Shown: positions 10,178 through 20,313 of the stretch, piece after piece
Layout: every line of letters begins with the position of its first letter
Numbering within the stretch: position 1 is the stretch's first letter
Assembly: GCA_907164885.2 (NCBI GenBank)
Contig: OU015498.1
Coordinates: 123,089,727-123,153,726, forward strand
Direction: 5' to 3'
DNA from: Dolomedes plantarius
Lineage: Eukaryota > Arthropoda > Arachnida > Araneae > Dolomedidae
DNA: 64,000 bases
Translations under genes and position numbers: made by a program
The notes under the pieces: model-generated
What the model was told of the DNA's origin: nothing
The model's database searches: none
Seen by the model: the letters and a program-made list of their open reading frames with translations, nothing else

Positions 10178-11626
10178 TTATGTAAAGTTATGAGTCCACG
10201 GTTTCATGAACTCGATGCATGTACTGGTATGCATGGGTCCGTCGAAATGTCCACACTTTTGAACATCATAGGTGTCGTTGGGCTTAAGTTTGATGATCTT
10301 GTAGGGTCCGAGGAACTTTGGATGGAGTTTTAAACGAGGTCCGAATTGGGTGCGTTTTATGGCGACAAGATCGTGCAACTTGAACTTCGGAGGTAACTTT
10401 CGTCGTAGATTGTAGGTTTTACGGTTTTCGTCTTGCACTCTCAAAATCTGTTGTTTGGCGTCTTTGCGGAGGTCGTCACGTGAATTTATAAACTCAGTTT
10501 GTATTTCGGCATTCAACAGGTCTGTGATTTGGAGATTGTTGCGGACACGCATTTTTGTACCGAAAAGCAGTTCAAAAGGAGTCGTCTTAATGCTGCGTTG
10601 GAAAGTTGAGTTAATAATTTGCTGGACGTCAGCCACATGAGTATACCACTTCGTAGGATTATGGATGGACAATTTGGATAAAACAGAAATGATTATAGAA
10701 TTGAGACGTTCAACCTGTCCATTTGCGCGAGGAAGACCAGTGGTTATAGTCAAATGTTGGATGTTCTCATGGTCGCAAAAGTCTTTAAAGGCATTAGATA
10801 AAAAAGCAGATCCTCGATCGGAAATAATACGGACGGGATTTCCAAACACTTGTTTCTGTATTTCTAATTTAGAGAGTACTTCTGCAGCGTCAGTTGATTT
10901 CGTCGGGTAAAGCCATACAAATTTGGTGAAACTATCGATAACGGCGAATATATATTTATAGCGTTTAGAAGTAGTAGCGAGAGGACCTAAGTGATCGACA
11001 TGATATGTATGGAGTGGGGTGTCCTCTTTTGGTAAAGGGTGTAGGAGTCCTTCTTGTTTACCACACTTGCGGTTCGTCAAGATGCATGGAATACAGTTGG
11101 CAATACACCTGGCAATTTTATCTTTTAAATTAGGTATGTAAAACTGTTGTTTGAGTTGCTCCTCAATTTTCTTAGTAGCAAAATGTCCATTCTCGTGTAC
11201 GTCTCTGATAATGCCGTCTTGCATAGAGTCTGGAACGACTAGAACTTCGTAACCGTCAACCAACTTGTAGAGAACATTTGCTTTGATAAAATAATCGTGA
11301 TACTGATTAGTTTTAAGAATTACTTTAATTGCTTGAATGTTAGGGTCGTGTGACTGAGTATTTTGTATTTCGAAAGTCAGTGAATCGGCGGTAATGAGCA
11401 TCGTCGGATAGCGGCTTAGCGCATCAACATGAGCCATCTTCGCTCCAGTTCGATGTTGAATTGTATAATTGTAATCTTCTAATAATAGTGCCCATCGAGC
11501 AATTTTAGCACTGAGATCGCGCTTGCTCATAGTGAGTTTGAAGGCGTTACAGTCTGTAACTATGGTAAATTTTTGACCAAGTAGATACACTCTAAATTTT
11601 TGCAATCCATGAATTACGGCTAACAT
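10178..11626 (-). CDS. Gypsy pol, distal part: RNase H end plus integrase
   Basis: Encodes 482 residues from the ATG at 11626, although in the intact element this is the continuation of pol rather than a separate start. Residues 1-70 are the C-terminal part of RNase H (TDCNAFKLT, HVDALSR). The integrase zinc finger follows, with H144, H148, C178 and C181. The catalytic core has D211 (YHVDHLG), D270 (IISDRGSAF) and E306 (ANGQVERLN), with 35 residues between the last two. The C-terminal part has the KFLGPY block of the Gypsy integrase GPY/F module; no chromodomain is evident. Integrase would insert the cDNA into host DNA in the nucleus. The frame is open throughout and overlaps the upstream pol frame by 7 nt in a different phase. 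Confidence 0.94.
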   Translation of the reverse strand: MLAVIHGLQKFRVYLLGQKFTIVTDCNAFKLTMSKRDLSAKIARWALLLEDYNYTIQHRTGAKMAHVDALSRYPTMLITADSLTFEIQNTQSHDPNIQAIKVILKTNQYHDYFIKANVLYKLVDGYEVLVVPDSMQDGIIRDVHENGHFATKKIEEQLKQQFYIPNLKDKIARCIANCIPCILTNRKCGKQEGLLHPLPKEDTPLHTYHVDHLGPLATTSKRYKYIFAVIDSFTKFVWLYPTKSTDAAEVLSKLEIQKQVFGNPVRIISDRGSAFLSNAFKDFCDHENIQHLTITTGLPRANGQVERLNSIIISVLSKLSIHNPTKWYTHVADVQQIINSTFQRSIKTTPFELLFGTKMRVRNNLQITDLLNAEIQTEFINSRDDLRKDAKQQILRVQDENRKTYNLRRKLPPKFKLHDLVAIKRTQFGPRLKLHPKFLGPYKIIKLKPNDTYDVQKCGHFDGPMHTSTCIEFMKPWTHNFT

Positions 11627-13386
11627 CTCGAGTTCATAACTTGTGTAATTTTTCTCAGCGTCTGATGTAGATTTGCTTGCAAAATATACAGGGTGAAACA
11701 GTTATCATCAGTGGATTTCTGAAGAAGAATGCATCCAAAACCATGGATAGAAGCGTCAGTATGTAATTCAGTTTCGCTTTTCTGATTATAAATATTAAGA
11801 ACGGGTTTATTAGCCAAACATTGCTTCAATTGATAAAAAGCATTTTTCTCGTTTACACCAAAATGGAAAATAGTAGATTTTTTTAGAAGGTTAGATAGAG
11901 GATTAGCGATAACTGAAAAGTTTTGGATAAATTTACGGAAATAACCAGCCAAACCAAGGAAACATTGGACGTCTTTTTGATTTTTTGGTTCCGGATAATT
12001 TAGAACGGCGGCTGTTTTAAGAGGGGAGGGAAATAACTGTCCGTTTTGAATAATATGGCCAAGGAACTCAATTTGTGTATGAAGGAATTTACATTTTCGA
12101 AAATTTATCTCAAGACCGTAGTCAGAAGCGACAGAAAAGACTGATTTTATTTTTTCAATATTTTCCTCTTCATCTTTAGCAGGAATGATTAAGTCATCCA
12201 TATACAACAATATCTGACCTGATAAAATGAGATCTTTAAAGACTGTATTAACAAATCGCTGAAATACGGAAGGTGATGTACAAAGACCAAAGGGAACTTT
12301 AAGAAACTGAAACTGACCTGAATGTGTCACGAAAGAAGTATAACGTCGACTATCTTTATGAACATTAACATGGAAAAATCCATTTTTAAGGTCTAGAGTA
12401 CTGAAAACACGAGCATTCTGAAGTTTGTCGAGTAAGTCGTCAATGAGAGGTAAAGGGTATCGATCTTTAACTATATGTTTATTTAATTGTCTATAGTCAA
12501 TGCAAAGTCGTGGGGTTCCGTCTTTCTTTTTAACAAGAACAACCTGACTCGAGTAGTCTGATGAACAGGGTTCTATTATGCCGTCCTGAATCCAAGTATT
12601 AACTTGTTTATCTACAATATCTCTTTCAGTAAATGGTAAACGTCGTGGTCTGTAGCAGATGGGAGTCGAAGTATCAACTTGTATATGCATTTCAATATTA
12701 GTAGTTTTGATTTTATGGGGTTTATAATTGGTCACGAGGTGTTGAATGGTATTTCTCTGTTGGTTAGTAGCACTAGGGCCTATGTCAGGGCTAGAATCAT
12801 CTATTACCAATATATTACTAATAAGAGTAACGTCTTCGTCTATAGCGTCAAAATCTAAAGGTTTATGAATCGAAAGTCCGTCTTTAGTGATAGTGAATTC
12901 AGCCTGTGCAAGTACATTCATACCAATTATCAAATCTACTGCCATAGTATTATCGTCGACAACACAAATATCAGCGGTGAACAATTGACCATCAATAACA
13001 ATTTGGGATTTGAAAGAACCAAGCGGCTTAATTTTTCCATTGCCAAAAGCCGCAAGCAATGTACTAGAGTTATTAAGAACAGGGGATCCAATTTTAGTAT
13101 ACGCTCGCTTTAACATAATCGTAGCCATCGAACCTGTGTCGATTAACGCGTTGAAAGAGACATGGTTAAGTGTAACATCCTTGTACATTAAATTTGAAGC
13201 AGTTGAATTCAGCGTATTAACATTAGTTTCTCTCTGTGTGTAAATCATTTGATTTTGAACAGTTTGCGGCAATGTGGCCAAAATTTCCACAAGAAATACA
13301 TTTTGGACCGCGATGTTTGTCTGGACAAAATTTAGATAAATGGTTAAAATTAAAACAATTATAGCACATTTGTTTACTTTGAGCAC
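11620..13386 (-). CDS. Gypsy pol, proximal part: protease and reverse transcriptase
   Basis: An open frame of 588 codons. It overlaps gag by 164 nt and lies in the +1 phase relative to it, so translation probably reaches it by frameshifting rather than from its own start. The aspartic protease active site is DTG at residues 83-85. The reverse transcriptase shows PLPLIDDLLD, STLDLKNGFFHV (motif A), VPFGLCTSPSVFQ (motif B) and YMDD at 395-398. The connection has FLGLAGYFRKFI, and RNase H starts with TDASIHGFG near residue 545. The last ~20 residues are off-frame: the expected RNase H sequence continues in the phase of the downstream integrase frame. A single-base loss near 11690 would explain this. 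The polyprotein is therefore broken in this copy. Confidence 0.94.
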   Translation of the reverse strand: MLKVNKCAIIVLILTIYLNFVQTNIAVQNVFLVEILATLPQTVQNQMIYTQRETNVNTLNSTASNLMYKDVTLNHVSFNALIDTGSMATIMLKRAYTKIGSPVLNNSSTLLAAFGNGKIKPLGSFKSQIVIDGQLFTADICVVDDNTMAVDLIIGMNVLAQAEFTITKDGLSIHKPLDFDAIDEDVTLISNILVIDDSSPDIGPSATNQQRNTIQHLVTNYKPHKIKTTNIEMHIQVDTSTPICYRPRRLPFTERDIVDKQVNTWIQDGIIEPCSSDYSSQVVLVKKKDGTPRLCIDYRQLNKHIVKDRYPLPLIDDLLDKLQNARVFSTLDLKNGFFHVNVHKDSRRYTSFVTHSGQFQFLKVPFGLCTSPSVFQRFVNTVFKDLILSGQILLYMDDLIIPAKDEEENIEKIKSVFSVASDYGLEINFRKCKFLHTQIEFLGHIIQNGQLFPSPLKTAAVLNYPEPKNQKDVQCFLGLAGYFRKFIQNFSVIANPLSNLLKKSTIFHFGVNEKNAFYQLKQCLANKPVLNIYNQKSETELHTDASIHGFGCILLQKSTDDNCFTLYILQANLHQTLRKITQVMNSRC

Positions 13387-14500
13387 GAGGACGAAATGCT
13401 TCTGGTTTCATCTCACGTCTTGGGTTTGAAATTTTATGATACACGTCATCACGTTTACGAGGTATGTAGTTAGAACAGAAATGGTCAGTTGAGGATTTAC
13501 ATCTATTTCTGTCAAAAATCTTTTCATAAATTTTGAGTTTCTGTTTGAATTCCGTAAAGTTAGTACAACCATACAAAATTAATTTATTACACGGAGCGTC
13601 TGGAATATTATTTATGCAATACTCAATTATACTAGCATCGTCCACGGCAAAGTCAAGGGCTTGCGAAGCTAACTCGCGAAGAACAATTAAATATTCTGTA
13701 AGAGATTCATTTGGTTTTAACTTTCGATTTCGCAACTGTCGATGTAAATCAGCGCTCGTAATTTTCGAGCCAAACTCCTCAATTAAAGCTTCTTTTAAAG
13801 AACTCAAAGTGTTTAGATTACGTTGGCTTTGAATAAATAATTTAGCGGATCCAGAAAGATTAGTTTTCACAAAAATCACTTTATGCTGATCTGTTAATTC
13901 TGGTAAAAGAGATAAATTATCCTCTACGTCGCGCAAAAAGCTTTGAATAGTATACGCATTGTTACCAGTAAATTTTCGCATAGAACAGGAAACATCTCTC
14001 AAAACAAGCCATAAATTAGAATAAGGAACGGAAGTGTCAATTTCGGATTGTTGTGGTTTCGGCGGAGAGTACATCGTATAAGCGTTTTCGATTGTGGCGA
14101 GAGGAGCAGGCATCTGTGATTGTTGTGTCTGCGCGAAAGAACTTGGCGCCAATTCATCATTCTCATCGCCGAAGTCAGAAATCGGTTGAAAGGAAATTAA
14201 ATTCGAAAGTGTGTCAAAAATGGAATCACATAGTTTGTCTTTAGAACCGTCGGAATCAATATGCAAAATATTAGCAACACAGATAAAATCATTTAATGAA
14301 TATGTTTTAAGGATGGATTTCTTTCGGAAATTTAAATCGCAAGTAGCAGGGAAATTCTGAAAACTGCGTAATTTAGATCTGGATGAACGATCAAATGTAT
14401 CATCAAAACAAATCGAAAACAATAATTTAACACTTTTAGTTGGTGCACAGCTGAGTGCTTGTGCGATTGGCACAATATCGTTTAGTGAAACTGAACACAT
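13223..14500 (-). CDS. Gypsy gag polyprotein
   Basis: A frame of 425 codons from the first ATG at 14500. Gag forms the virus-like particle of the retrotransposon and packages its RNA in the cytoplasm. The middle part (LTEYLIVLRELASQA, then YCINNIPDAP) resembles the retrotransposon gag capsid domain. The C-terminus has two CCHC zinc knuckles, CYNCFNFNHLSKFC and CISCGNFGHIAANC, that bind nucleic acid. The open frame extends slightly upstream of 14500 but without ATG. It ends 164 nt inside the pol frame. No internal stop is present, so gag looks intact. Confidence 0.93.
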   Translation of the reverse strand: MCSVSLNDIVPIAQALSCAPTKSVKLLFSICFDDTFDRSSRSKLRSFQNFPATCDLNFRKKSILKTYSLNDFICVANILHIDSDGSKDKLCDSIFDTLSNLISFQPISDFGDENDELAPSSFAQTQQSQMPAPLATIENAYTMYSPPKPQQSEIDTSVPYSNLWLVLRDVSCSMRKFTGNNAYTIQSFLRDVEDNLSLLPELTDQHKVIFVKTNLSGSAKLFIQSQRNLNTLSSLKEALIEEFGSKITSADLHRQLRNRKLKPNESLTEYLIVLRELASQALDFAVDDASIIEYCINNIPDAPCNKLILYGCTNFTEFKQKLKIYEKIFDRNRCKSSTDHFCSNYIPRKRDDVYHKISNPRREMKPEAFRPRAQSKQMCYNCFNFNHLSKFCPDKHRGPKCISCGNFGHIAANCSKSNDLHTERN

Positions 14501-14700
14501 ATCGACACTCACAAAAAAAAATGGTACTCACTGAATGCAGACTTCTAAACAGAATAATCCAAGAAATTATACGTCTCAGGAAAAGTCGGTAAATATCAGC
14601 TGTAAACGTCTTTGAAACTATCACGTCAAATGGATAGTTGATACGGCAGGCATGTGTGATCGAGGGGATTAAAGGGTAAAAGGAGGCCAGAGCCCCCATC
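14501..14700 (-). promoter_or_regulatory. Gypsy leader with candidate primer-binding site
   Basis: The untranslated leader between the 5' LTR and gag. Two bases after the LTR the minus strand reads TGGGGGCTCTGGCC. Its complement ends in CCA, as a tRNA 3' end would, so this is a candidate primer-binding site. I cannot name the tRNA. Confidence 0.5.
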
Positions 14701-14961
14701 TGTGGGGTTTTGGGGGGAATAATCACAAACAGTGTTAACATATGTAACATTTATTTAAAGAGGGGCATTATGTACAGGGGGAACTAACGTCTAAAAGGGG
14801 GGAAAAACAAGCAACGCGGCACACACACGTGCACGCTCGTCCGAAGCAAAACATCGTCTATCTCTTCTGTTCTTCGCGGCGCCCGCTAGGTGGCGCTCGC
14901 CGGGGTTACAGGGGAGCACTCCATATGAGAGTGGCATGCATGGGGCTGTATGGATGGCATC

Positions 14962-14964
<3 letters not shown>
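14701..14964 (-). repeat. 5' LTR of the Gypsy element
   Basis: 264 bp, differing from the other LTR at two positions (G/T near 14846 and C/A near 14926). It would carry the element's promoter and polyadenylation signals, which I could not pinpoint. Confidence 0.95.

Positions 14965-15000
<36 letters not shown>
14965..15000. repeat. (TA)n microsatellite, right flank of the LTR element
   Basis: Continuation of the TA tract at 9608-9638. It also forms the tail of the GC-rich repeat that follows. Confidence 0.95.
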
Positions 15001-15002
<2 letters not shown>

Positions 15003-15226
15003 CAACAAACACAGGACTGACGGCAGCTTATCGGGCCAGTGCTGGAGGCACCGGTTGAACGACAAGTACGGGAGAATTTTGTCGGGCCACTGGCGGGTTG
15101 TTTACGAACCTCCGAAGGGGAAACGCTTTCCGTTTACGTGTTTCAGGGCCTGTTATGGGTTGATATGAATCGCACCGAAATCGTTTACCCTGCATCGTCC
15201 CGGAACTGTACCTCCGATTCGTAACC
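15001..15226 (-). mobile_element. GC-rich SINE/LINE-tail-like unit with (TA)n tail
   Basis: A GC-rich block in AT-rich DNA. On the minus strand it ends in CTGTGTTTGTTGGG followed by (TA)n. The unit at 28545-28925 ends in the same way on the plus strand. The shared 3' end plus microsatellite tail is typical of a retroposed element. No polymerase III boxes are clear in this copy. It was split from part of its tail by the Gypsy insertion. Confidence 0.6.
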
Positions 15227-16195
15227 ACAAGTAACAGATATCTGCATCAGAATTATGGATTTGAAAGGGAAGGCGAAGATTAAATTTAACAGACTTTTCA
15301 AAAATATTTATTTCATTGTTGTGAAACTTCTTTTACGCGGAAAATTCCCATAATTTTCCTTGTATGTAAAGATTGTATTATGTGAAAAGTATTATGTGAA
15401 ATTGTATAATTGTATTATGGGAAAATTCACATAATTTTCCTTGTATGTAAAGATTGTATTCTGTGTGTATGTTTTTAACTCCCTAGAAGCTTATAAAAAC
15501 AGATGAAAATTAGTTTCAATTTTATATATTACTGGAGAAATTAAATATCTACTTAAAAATGGGTCCTTGTTTCACCACTCTTTATTTATAAGAGAGGAAA
15601 TAGTGATAAAATTTGTATTTTTTTAAATTTCTTCTATAGTATATTAAAATAATAATATATATTTTTGTAGATAAAATATTCAAAATATATTTTTCAGGAA
15701 ATTTACATATTCTAAGTATTTCTAATTGTTAGATGCCATTATAAAACAACTGATTTTGTAGAATTTTTTCTCGAATTTCATCGTATTAATTTTACAGTAA
15801 CATATTCTTATAATACAAATTTGAATGAAAGAAAAAGAATTTTAAATTTACAGACCTTAGTTAAAATAAACAAATCACACATATTTAGAAAAATATTAAT
15901 GTAATGTAATGTCAGAGACATAGACAGTAGATGTCATGAGACACCAAAAAATATCAAAAAATAAGACCCTTTATCCTCAGTACGTACATTGAAGAATATA
16001 TATTACATTGTTTTTTTTTGTAATTGAATCAGGATACGAGAAATAATATTTACAATAAGAAAAAAAAAGGCAAAAAAATTAGTTTAAATAAATGTTAGAA
16101 ATAAAAAATAAGGCAATTAAGTTTAAAATAATAAGTAAGTTATATTTAATAAATTAAATTGGCAGGTTTGAACATCCGTGAGTACAGATAACAGA

Positions 16196-16290
16196 ACTGC
16201 ACTTTGCAGGATCGAACCGAGGACTGAAGCATGGGAAGCAAAAACGAACGCCCCACACCAGCATTCCCTGATAGGGTATCAAGTGTGGAA
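16196..16290 (-). mobile_element. tRNA-like unit (tRNA-derived SINE head)
   Basis: The minus strand has CGGTTCGATCC, a near-perfect polymerase III B box, at about 16210. A weak A-box-like ATGCTGGTGTGG lies about 60 nt upstream. The part between can be drawn as anticodon and T arms, but the acceptor stem does not pair well, so a functional tRNA is unlikely. It sits in the 1.27-kb segment unique to the left arm of the fold-back. Confidence 0.5.
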
Positions 16291-17289
16291 CTTCAATAAG
16301 AGGAAACTGCCTCGCATGGAACAGAAAAATAAAGGAAAAATGTTAAACACTATCAGAAACCACACTATCAGAATAACACTATCAGAATTAACCTGTGAAC
16401 AATTAATGGACTGGGTAAGATTTGAAATATTAAGATCGGAACATAAATTTTTAATTTTTAAGTCGTCGTTCGGTTTTGGGATTTTTTTTCCAAAAAAATT
16501 CAATGCGTAAGTAAATTAAGTAATTTTGAAAGGTCCGATATTAATCCAATTGCAGTAATGTTTTCAGATAAGATTTTGAGAAAGTTTCATGAAATTGATT
16601 TGGGATATTGAATTTTGACTAGGTTGTACATTTTCTTGAGGGTATCTTTTTACCCTTCCGCCATTAAAAAAAAAAACATGGCTCAGGTTTGGTTTCCCGC
16701 CTAACAGGAAATTCATCATTAGCAGCGGGAATTTCTTTCCTCCGGATTACGACAGTTTCCTAGGATAGAAAATTGGTTAGAGAGATTGATTCGATCATTA
16801 ATGCTAGTTAAGTTAGAGTCGAGAGCAATTCGCTTTAGACTAACCCAAATTTAAAAAATCACATTATGTTCGATTTCGTTCAAAATTACCACATCACATT
16901 GCATACCAAGATTATAATATTTTATACATTACATATACAATGTATTTTTCATTTTCATAATAAAACTAAACTTTTGAATGTAGTTGACTTTTTTATGCGG
17001 CCCGCCTGCCTTGAAAAAATTTACCATGTGGCCCAGATGCTGCAAAAGGTTAAACACCCTGCTTTAAGCTCATCAGCCTGATTCAGAGGTTTAACTTTTT
17101 CAGATTTAGGAATATAATCAAAAGTGGGTGTAGAAGAAAATTTAAACGCACACTTACTGTGCATAATATTAAAAAGTTCTTTGAGATTGGGGATGTTAAA
17201 CGTTATTTTGAAAAAAAAGAAATTCATGTTTTTCAAAAGTCCATAGTAATCACACATGGTTTCCATTACTTATTTCACTGACACATTGA

Positions 17290-18395
17290 ATTGTGTTTTG
17301 TTTTGTTTTTTATTATTAAATTTTGGCATTATCTTTTGAGAATGTATTTTCGTTTTTATCAATGCAACTCTTGCAGAAGTGCCACGGACGGGTAAGGGTG
17401 ACTCGGTAACGAATTTAACAATCCTTTCTACTGCTTGTGTGTGACATGGAAAATTGCTGAAGTCAGTACGTTGACTCTCCTGATCAGATTATTTTGCTTC
17501 CTAGTTTATAATCAGAAATATGCCTCGTTCTGTTACTTTAACATCTTTACGTACAATCATATCAATATAATCCTTGGCATCAAAGTTTATACGTTGAACT
17601 TAAAACTTTCCAATGCCCCCTTCATTTTTCAGTCCTTGCTTTTAGAATCCGGCGTAATCCAAGCTGTCTTACGTGGCTGCGATCAACTGATATCATACAT
17701 AGGAGGAGATTTTCAGAAGCAGCAAAGTACGAATTTCTTTGAATGACTGGGTCAATTACATTTTTAAGAGTCTGATGGAGGTAACGTGAATAGCTTACAA
17801 GTTTCCACAAGTGCTTCGGTCCATGGATATAAGATAGTTTCCGCTTTATGTGAAACGAAACAGATGCATATACTTACAAAATGTACTCAGTCAGTATTCG
17901 GAGATTTTTTTTGCAGTACATTCTGTTCCCACATACAAGTGAAGTATTCGGTTTGCTAATGTAAGCTATCATGAATAACAAAGTTTTCCTGGTTTTCTCA
18001 TAGACAAATCAGAAGAGCACCTTCCAACAGAGATTGCATTAGACATTTCTAACAAATATTTTGGGTCCACACTTAAATCATCCTTAATTTCTAGTAATGG
18101 AATGCCATTTTCAATAGGTGATAATTCAATTACTGGAAGTTCATAGCAGTTTTCTAGTTGTTTACCTATTTCTCCTCCAAATTAGGACGTAGGCGCAGTT
18201 CATTTCCATGAAATAGACAAATCAACCACTGCAGTGGCCTTCTTAATTCCTTTTCAAATAAACGAACCACATCATTATTCAATCCAGTGTTCACGGCAGT
18301 TCCACCCATTCCAATTACAGTAATGTTTAAATTCTGGTTGTTGTCATTGAAAAATGCTATTATGCTATCTTATATACATTTTCCAGTGCCAGAAA
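17290..18395 (-). pseudogene. unnamed transposon-type protein, broken copy
   Basis: Several minus-strand frames add up to one protein with many breaks. In order they carry VIGMGGTAVNTG and RPLQWLICLFHGNELRLR (about 18150-18330), GKQLENCYELPVIELSPI, SVDPKYLLEMSNAISVGRC, then VIDPVIQRNSYFAASENLLL and LGLRRILKAR (17622-17810), and at the end HTQAVERIVKFVTESP (about 17400-17440). From memory, proteins with these blocks are abundant, repetitive and uncharacterised in arthropod and other invertebrate genomes. I know no named activity. The 'GCDGT...NTG' block followed by HANEL suggests a transposase-like or nuclease fold, but that is inference. Confidence 0.6.
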
Positions 18396-18688
18396 TCTGC
18401 TTCTGAAAATCTCGTCCTTTGTATGATATCAGATGATCGCAGTCATGTAAGAGAGAGCTTGGATTACCCCGGAATCTAAAAGCAAGGGCTGAAAATGAAG
18501 GTGGCATCAAAAAGTTTTTATTTCAACGTATAAACTTTGATGCCAAGGATTATATTGATATGATTGAATGGAATGATGTTAAAGTAACAGGACTTCCTAT
18601 GAAGAGGCATATTTCTGATGACAAACAGAAAGCAATTCAATGTGTCAGTGAAATAAGTAAAGCAAACCATGTATGATTACTATGGACT
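18396..18688 (+). pseudogene. second copy of the unnamed transposon-type protein, C-terminal part
   Basis: A plus-strand frame matching the C-terminal third of the copy at 17290-17810. It reads SENLVLCMISDDRSHVRE, then (frame-shifted) LPRNLKARAENEGG, INFDAKDYIDMIEWNDVKVT and KQKAIQCVSEISKANHV before a TGA at about 18676. It is better preserved than the minus-strand copy and diverges from it at about 18395. No N-terminal half is present on this side. Confidence 0.6.
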
Positions 18689-19159
18689 TTTGAAAAATAT
18701 GAATGTTTATTTCAAAATAACACTTTGCCTTTAAAGACATTACATTAATATTTTTCTAAATAAATGTGATTTGTTTATTTTAACTAAGGTCCGTTAATTA
18801 AAAATTGTTTTTTTCATTCCAATGTGTATTATAAGAATATACTACTGTAAAATTAAGATGATGAAAATTGCGAAATTCTACAAAATCAGTTGTTCTGTAA
18901 TGACATCTAAAAATTAGAAATACTTAGAAATACCTAAGTTTCTTGTAAAAATATTTTGAATATTTTATTTACAAAAAATATATATTATTAATTTAATATA
19001 CCATAAAATAAACAGAAAAAAAGAATTTTATCTCTTTTCACAAAAATATCTATTTTGAAGCACCTGAAAAATATTTCAGTAGAGCAATAAAATTTTATAT
19101 TCAATACCAAAAGTCAGCTTTTGAAAGCTATAGCATAATGAAATTTCAAACCATCTTTT

Positions 19160-19280
19160 TTTTCGCCTCGTCATACTACAATGCACTAGTGTCATCTGAT
19201 TGGACATTCAGTTGCACGTGATTGAAAAGGCGCCATTAAAGATTGATTACAAGTTCGTTGAAATTAATCCACAAGTAAGT
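19160..19280 (+). promoter_or_regulatory. possible host-gene promoter and first exon
   Basis: A short, less AT-rich block with an inverted CCAAT box (CTGATTGGAC), an E-box (CACGTG) and GGCGCC. It is followed at 19275 by a consensus splice donor, CACAA|GTAAGT. It lies upstream of, and on the same strand as, the candidate exons at 24678 and 27620, so it could be the gene's first, non-coding exon. No ATG frame supports it. The linkage is a guess. Confidence 0.22.
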
Positions 19281-20305
19281 TTCATTCGTTAGTCTTAAAT
19301 TATTGCCTTTAGATTTTATTTAACACCCTTACATAGTGAACATTATTCTATTTCTGTTATAAGATAGTGTTTTAATCCAAGTTATATATGAATTGACCAT
19401 ATTTCAGATCAAACTCTACTGAACTGAGTGTATTGAATTAGCAATACTTATGGCACTTACGAGCACTTTCGTATGTATAAATAAAAACATTTTGTTTCGG
19501 AATAATTTAAGATTCGTGTTTCAGTTAATATTTTAGATGGACAAAGGAAGTAAATGGACTCTTGTGAAAGTCTTAAGTATTTGCTAATTAAATTAATATT
19601 TAGAATTGTAATTTGTACGCACTATTTAGATTTTTATATCCTTTAGAAAGTATAAAATACATGACACAAATATCAATTCCAAATCTACATAGTTGAAAAA
19701 TAAAAATGTATTTTCATTTCCAGTATAATATTTTCCATTTTATTTCTTTAAAGAAATTTGAAAGAAAATTATAATGAAATTTTTTTTAATATGTTAATCC
19801 AAATTAAACATTTTTTTACTACTGGATTGATAAATCAGTTACACATGATTCCTCCATAGTAAATTCATGCATAGTATTCAATGGTGGAAAAATTGTCCAT
19901 TTTCCTATTAAATATATTTTACAATGTTCTTATTGCCAGGTATCAATAGGCAACAAATTATCCATGTCTAAATGTTAAAAGATGGATTCAAAAACGTTCC
20001 ACATTATAAAAGATTCTAAAAATGAACTTGTAAATCATACAAAAGGATCTATTGAATTCCTTATCAAATTGTGTTTTGAGTAAACTTTATAAAATACACT
20101 GCATTTTATACATTATAAAGAAATAAAGAACAAATATTCTTAAAATTTTTGTGTTCATAATTTAAAAGAATGTATTTAGTATAATTATATATTTTAATTT
20201 AAATGCTAAACACTAATAGGTATTTTTCATGTATAATCTTAATAGCCTTAAAATATAATTTTTTTAAAATTCTATTTATAATGTTCTATGTGTACACTCA
20301 ATTGC
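19281..20305. other. non-coding stretch, nothing recognised
   Basis: AT-rich; if the candidate host gene is real this would be intron. Confidence 0.4.
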
Positions 20306-20313
20306 TATATATG

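Larger units (their letters stand above)
9640..14964 (-). mobile_element. Ty3/Gypsy LTR retrotransposon, nearly complete
   Basis: A 5.3-kb element on the minus strand with two 264-bp LTRs, a leader, gag, protease-reverse transcriptase, and RNase H-integrase in the domain order PR-RT-RH-IN typical of Ty3/Gypsy. No envelope-like frame follows integrase. The two LTRs differ at only two positions, which points to a recent insertion. The element nevertheless has one frame break between the RT and RNase H parts of pol. Element-strand order runs from 14964 down to 9640. The LTRs have the TG...CA ends usual for the class. Confidence 0.96.
15560..19070. mobile_element. fold-back remnant: inverted copies of one transposon
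   Basis: Three blocks on the left recur inverted on the right: 15570-15910 with 18735-19060, 17190-17290 with 18650-18720, and 17530-17740 with 18395-18600. For example TGATATGATTGAATGG at about 18570 pairs with the region near 17555. The arms diverge from about 18390. The left arm has an extra 1.27 kb (about 15915-17185) that the right arm lacks. The coding debris in each arm points away from 18390. This is either two copies inserted in opposite orientation or an inverted duplication. Confidence 0.75.

Noticed and set aside
13010..14244. Several plus-strand frames opposite gag and pol
   Set aside because: They are shadows of the Gypsy coding strand.
16196..16290. Functional tRNA gene
   Set aside because: The B box is good, but the acceptor stem and A box do not support a foldable tRNA; it is kept only as a SINE-like unit.
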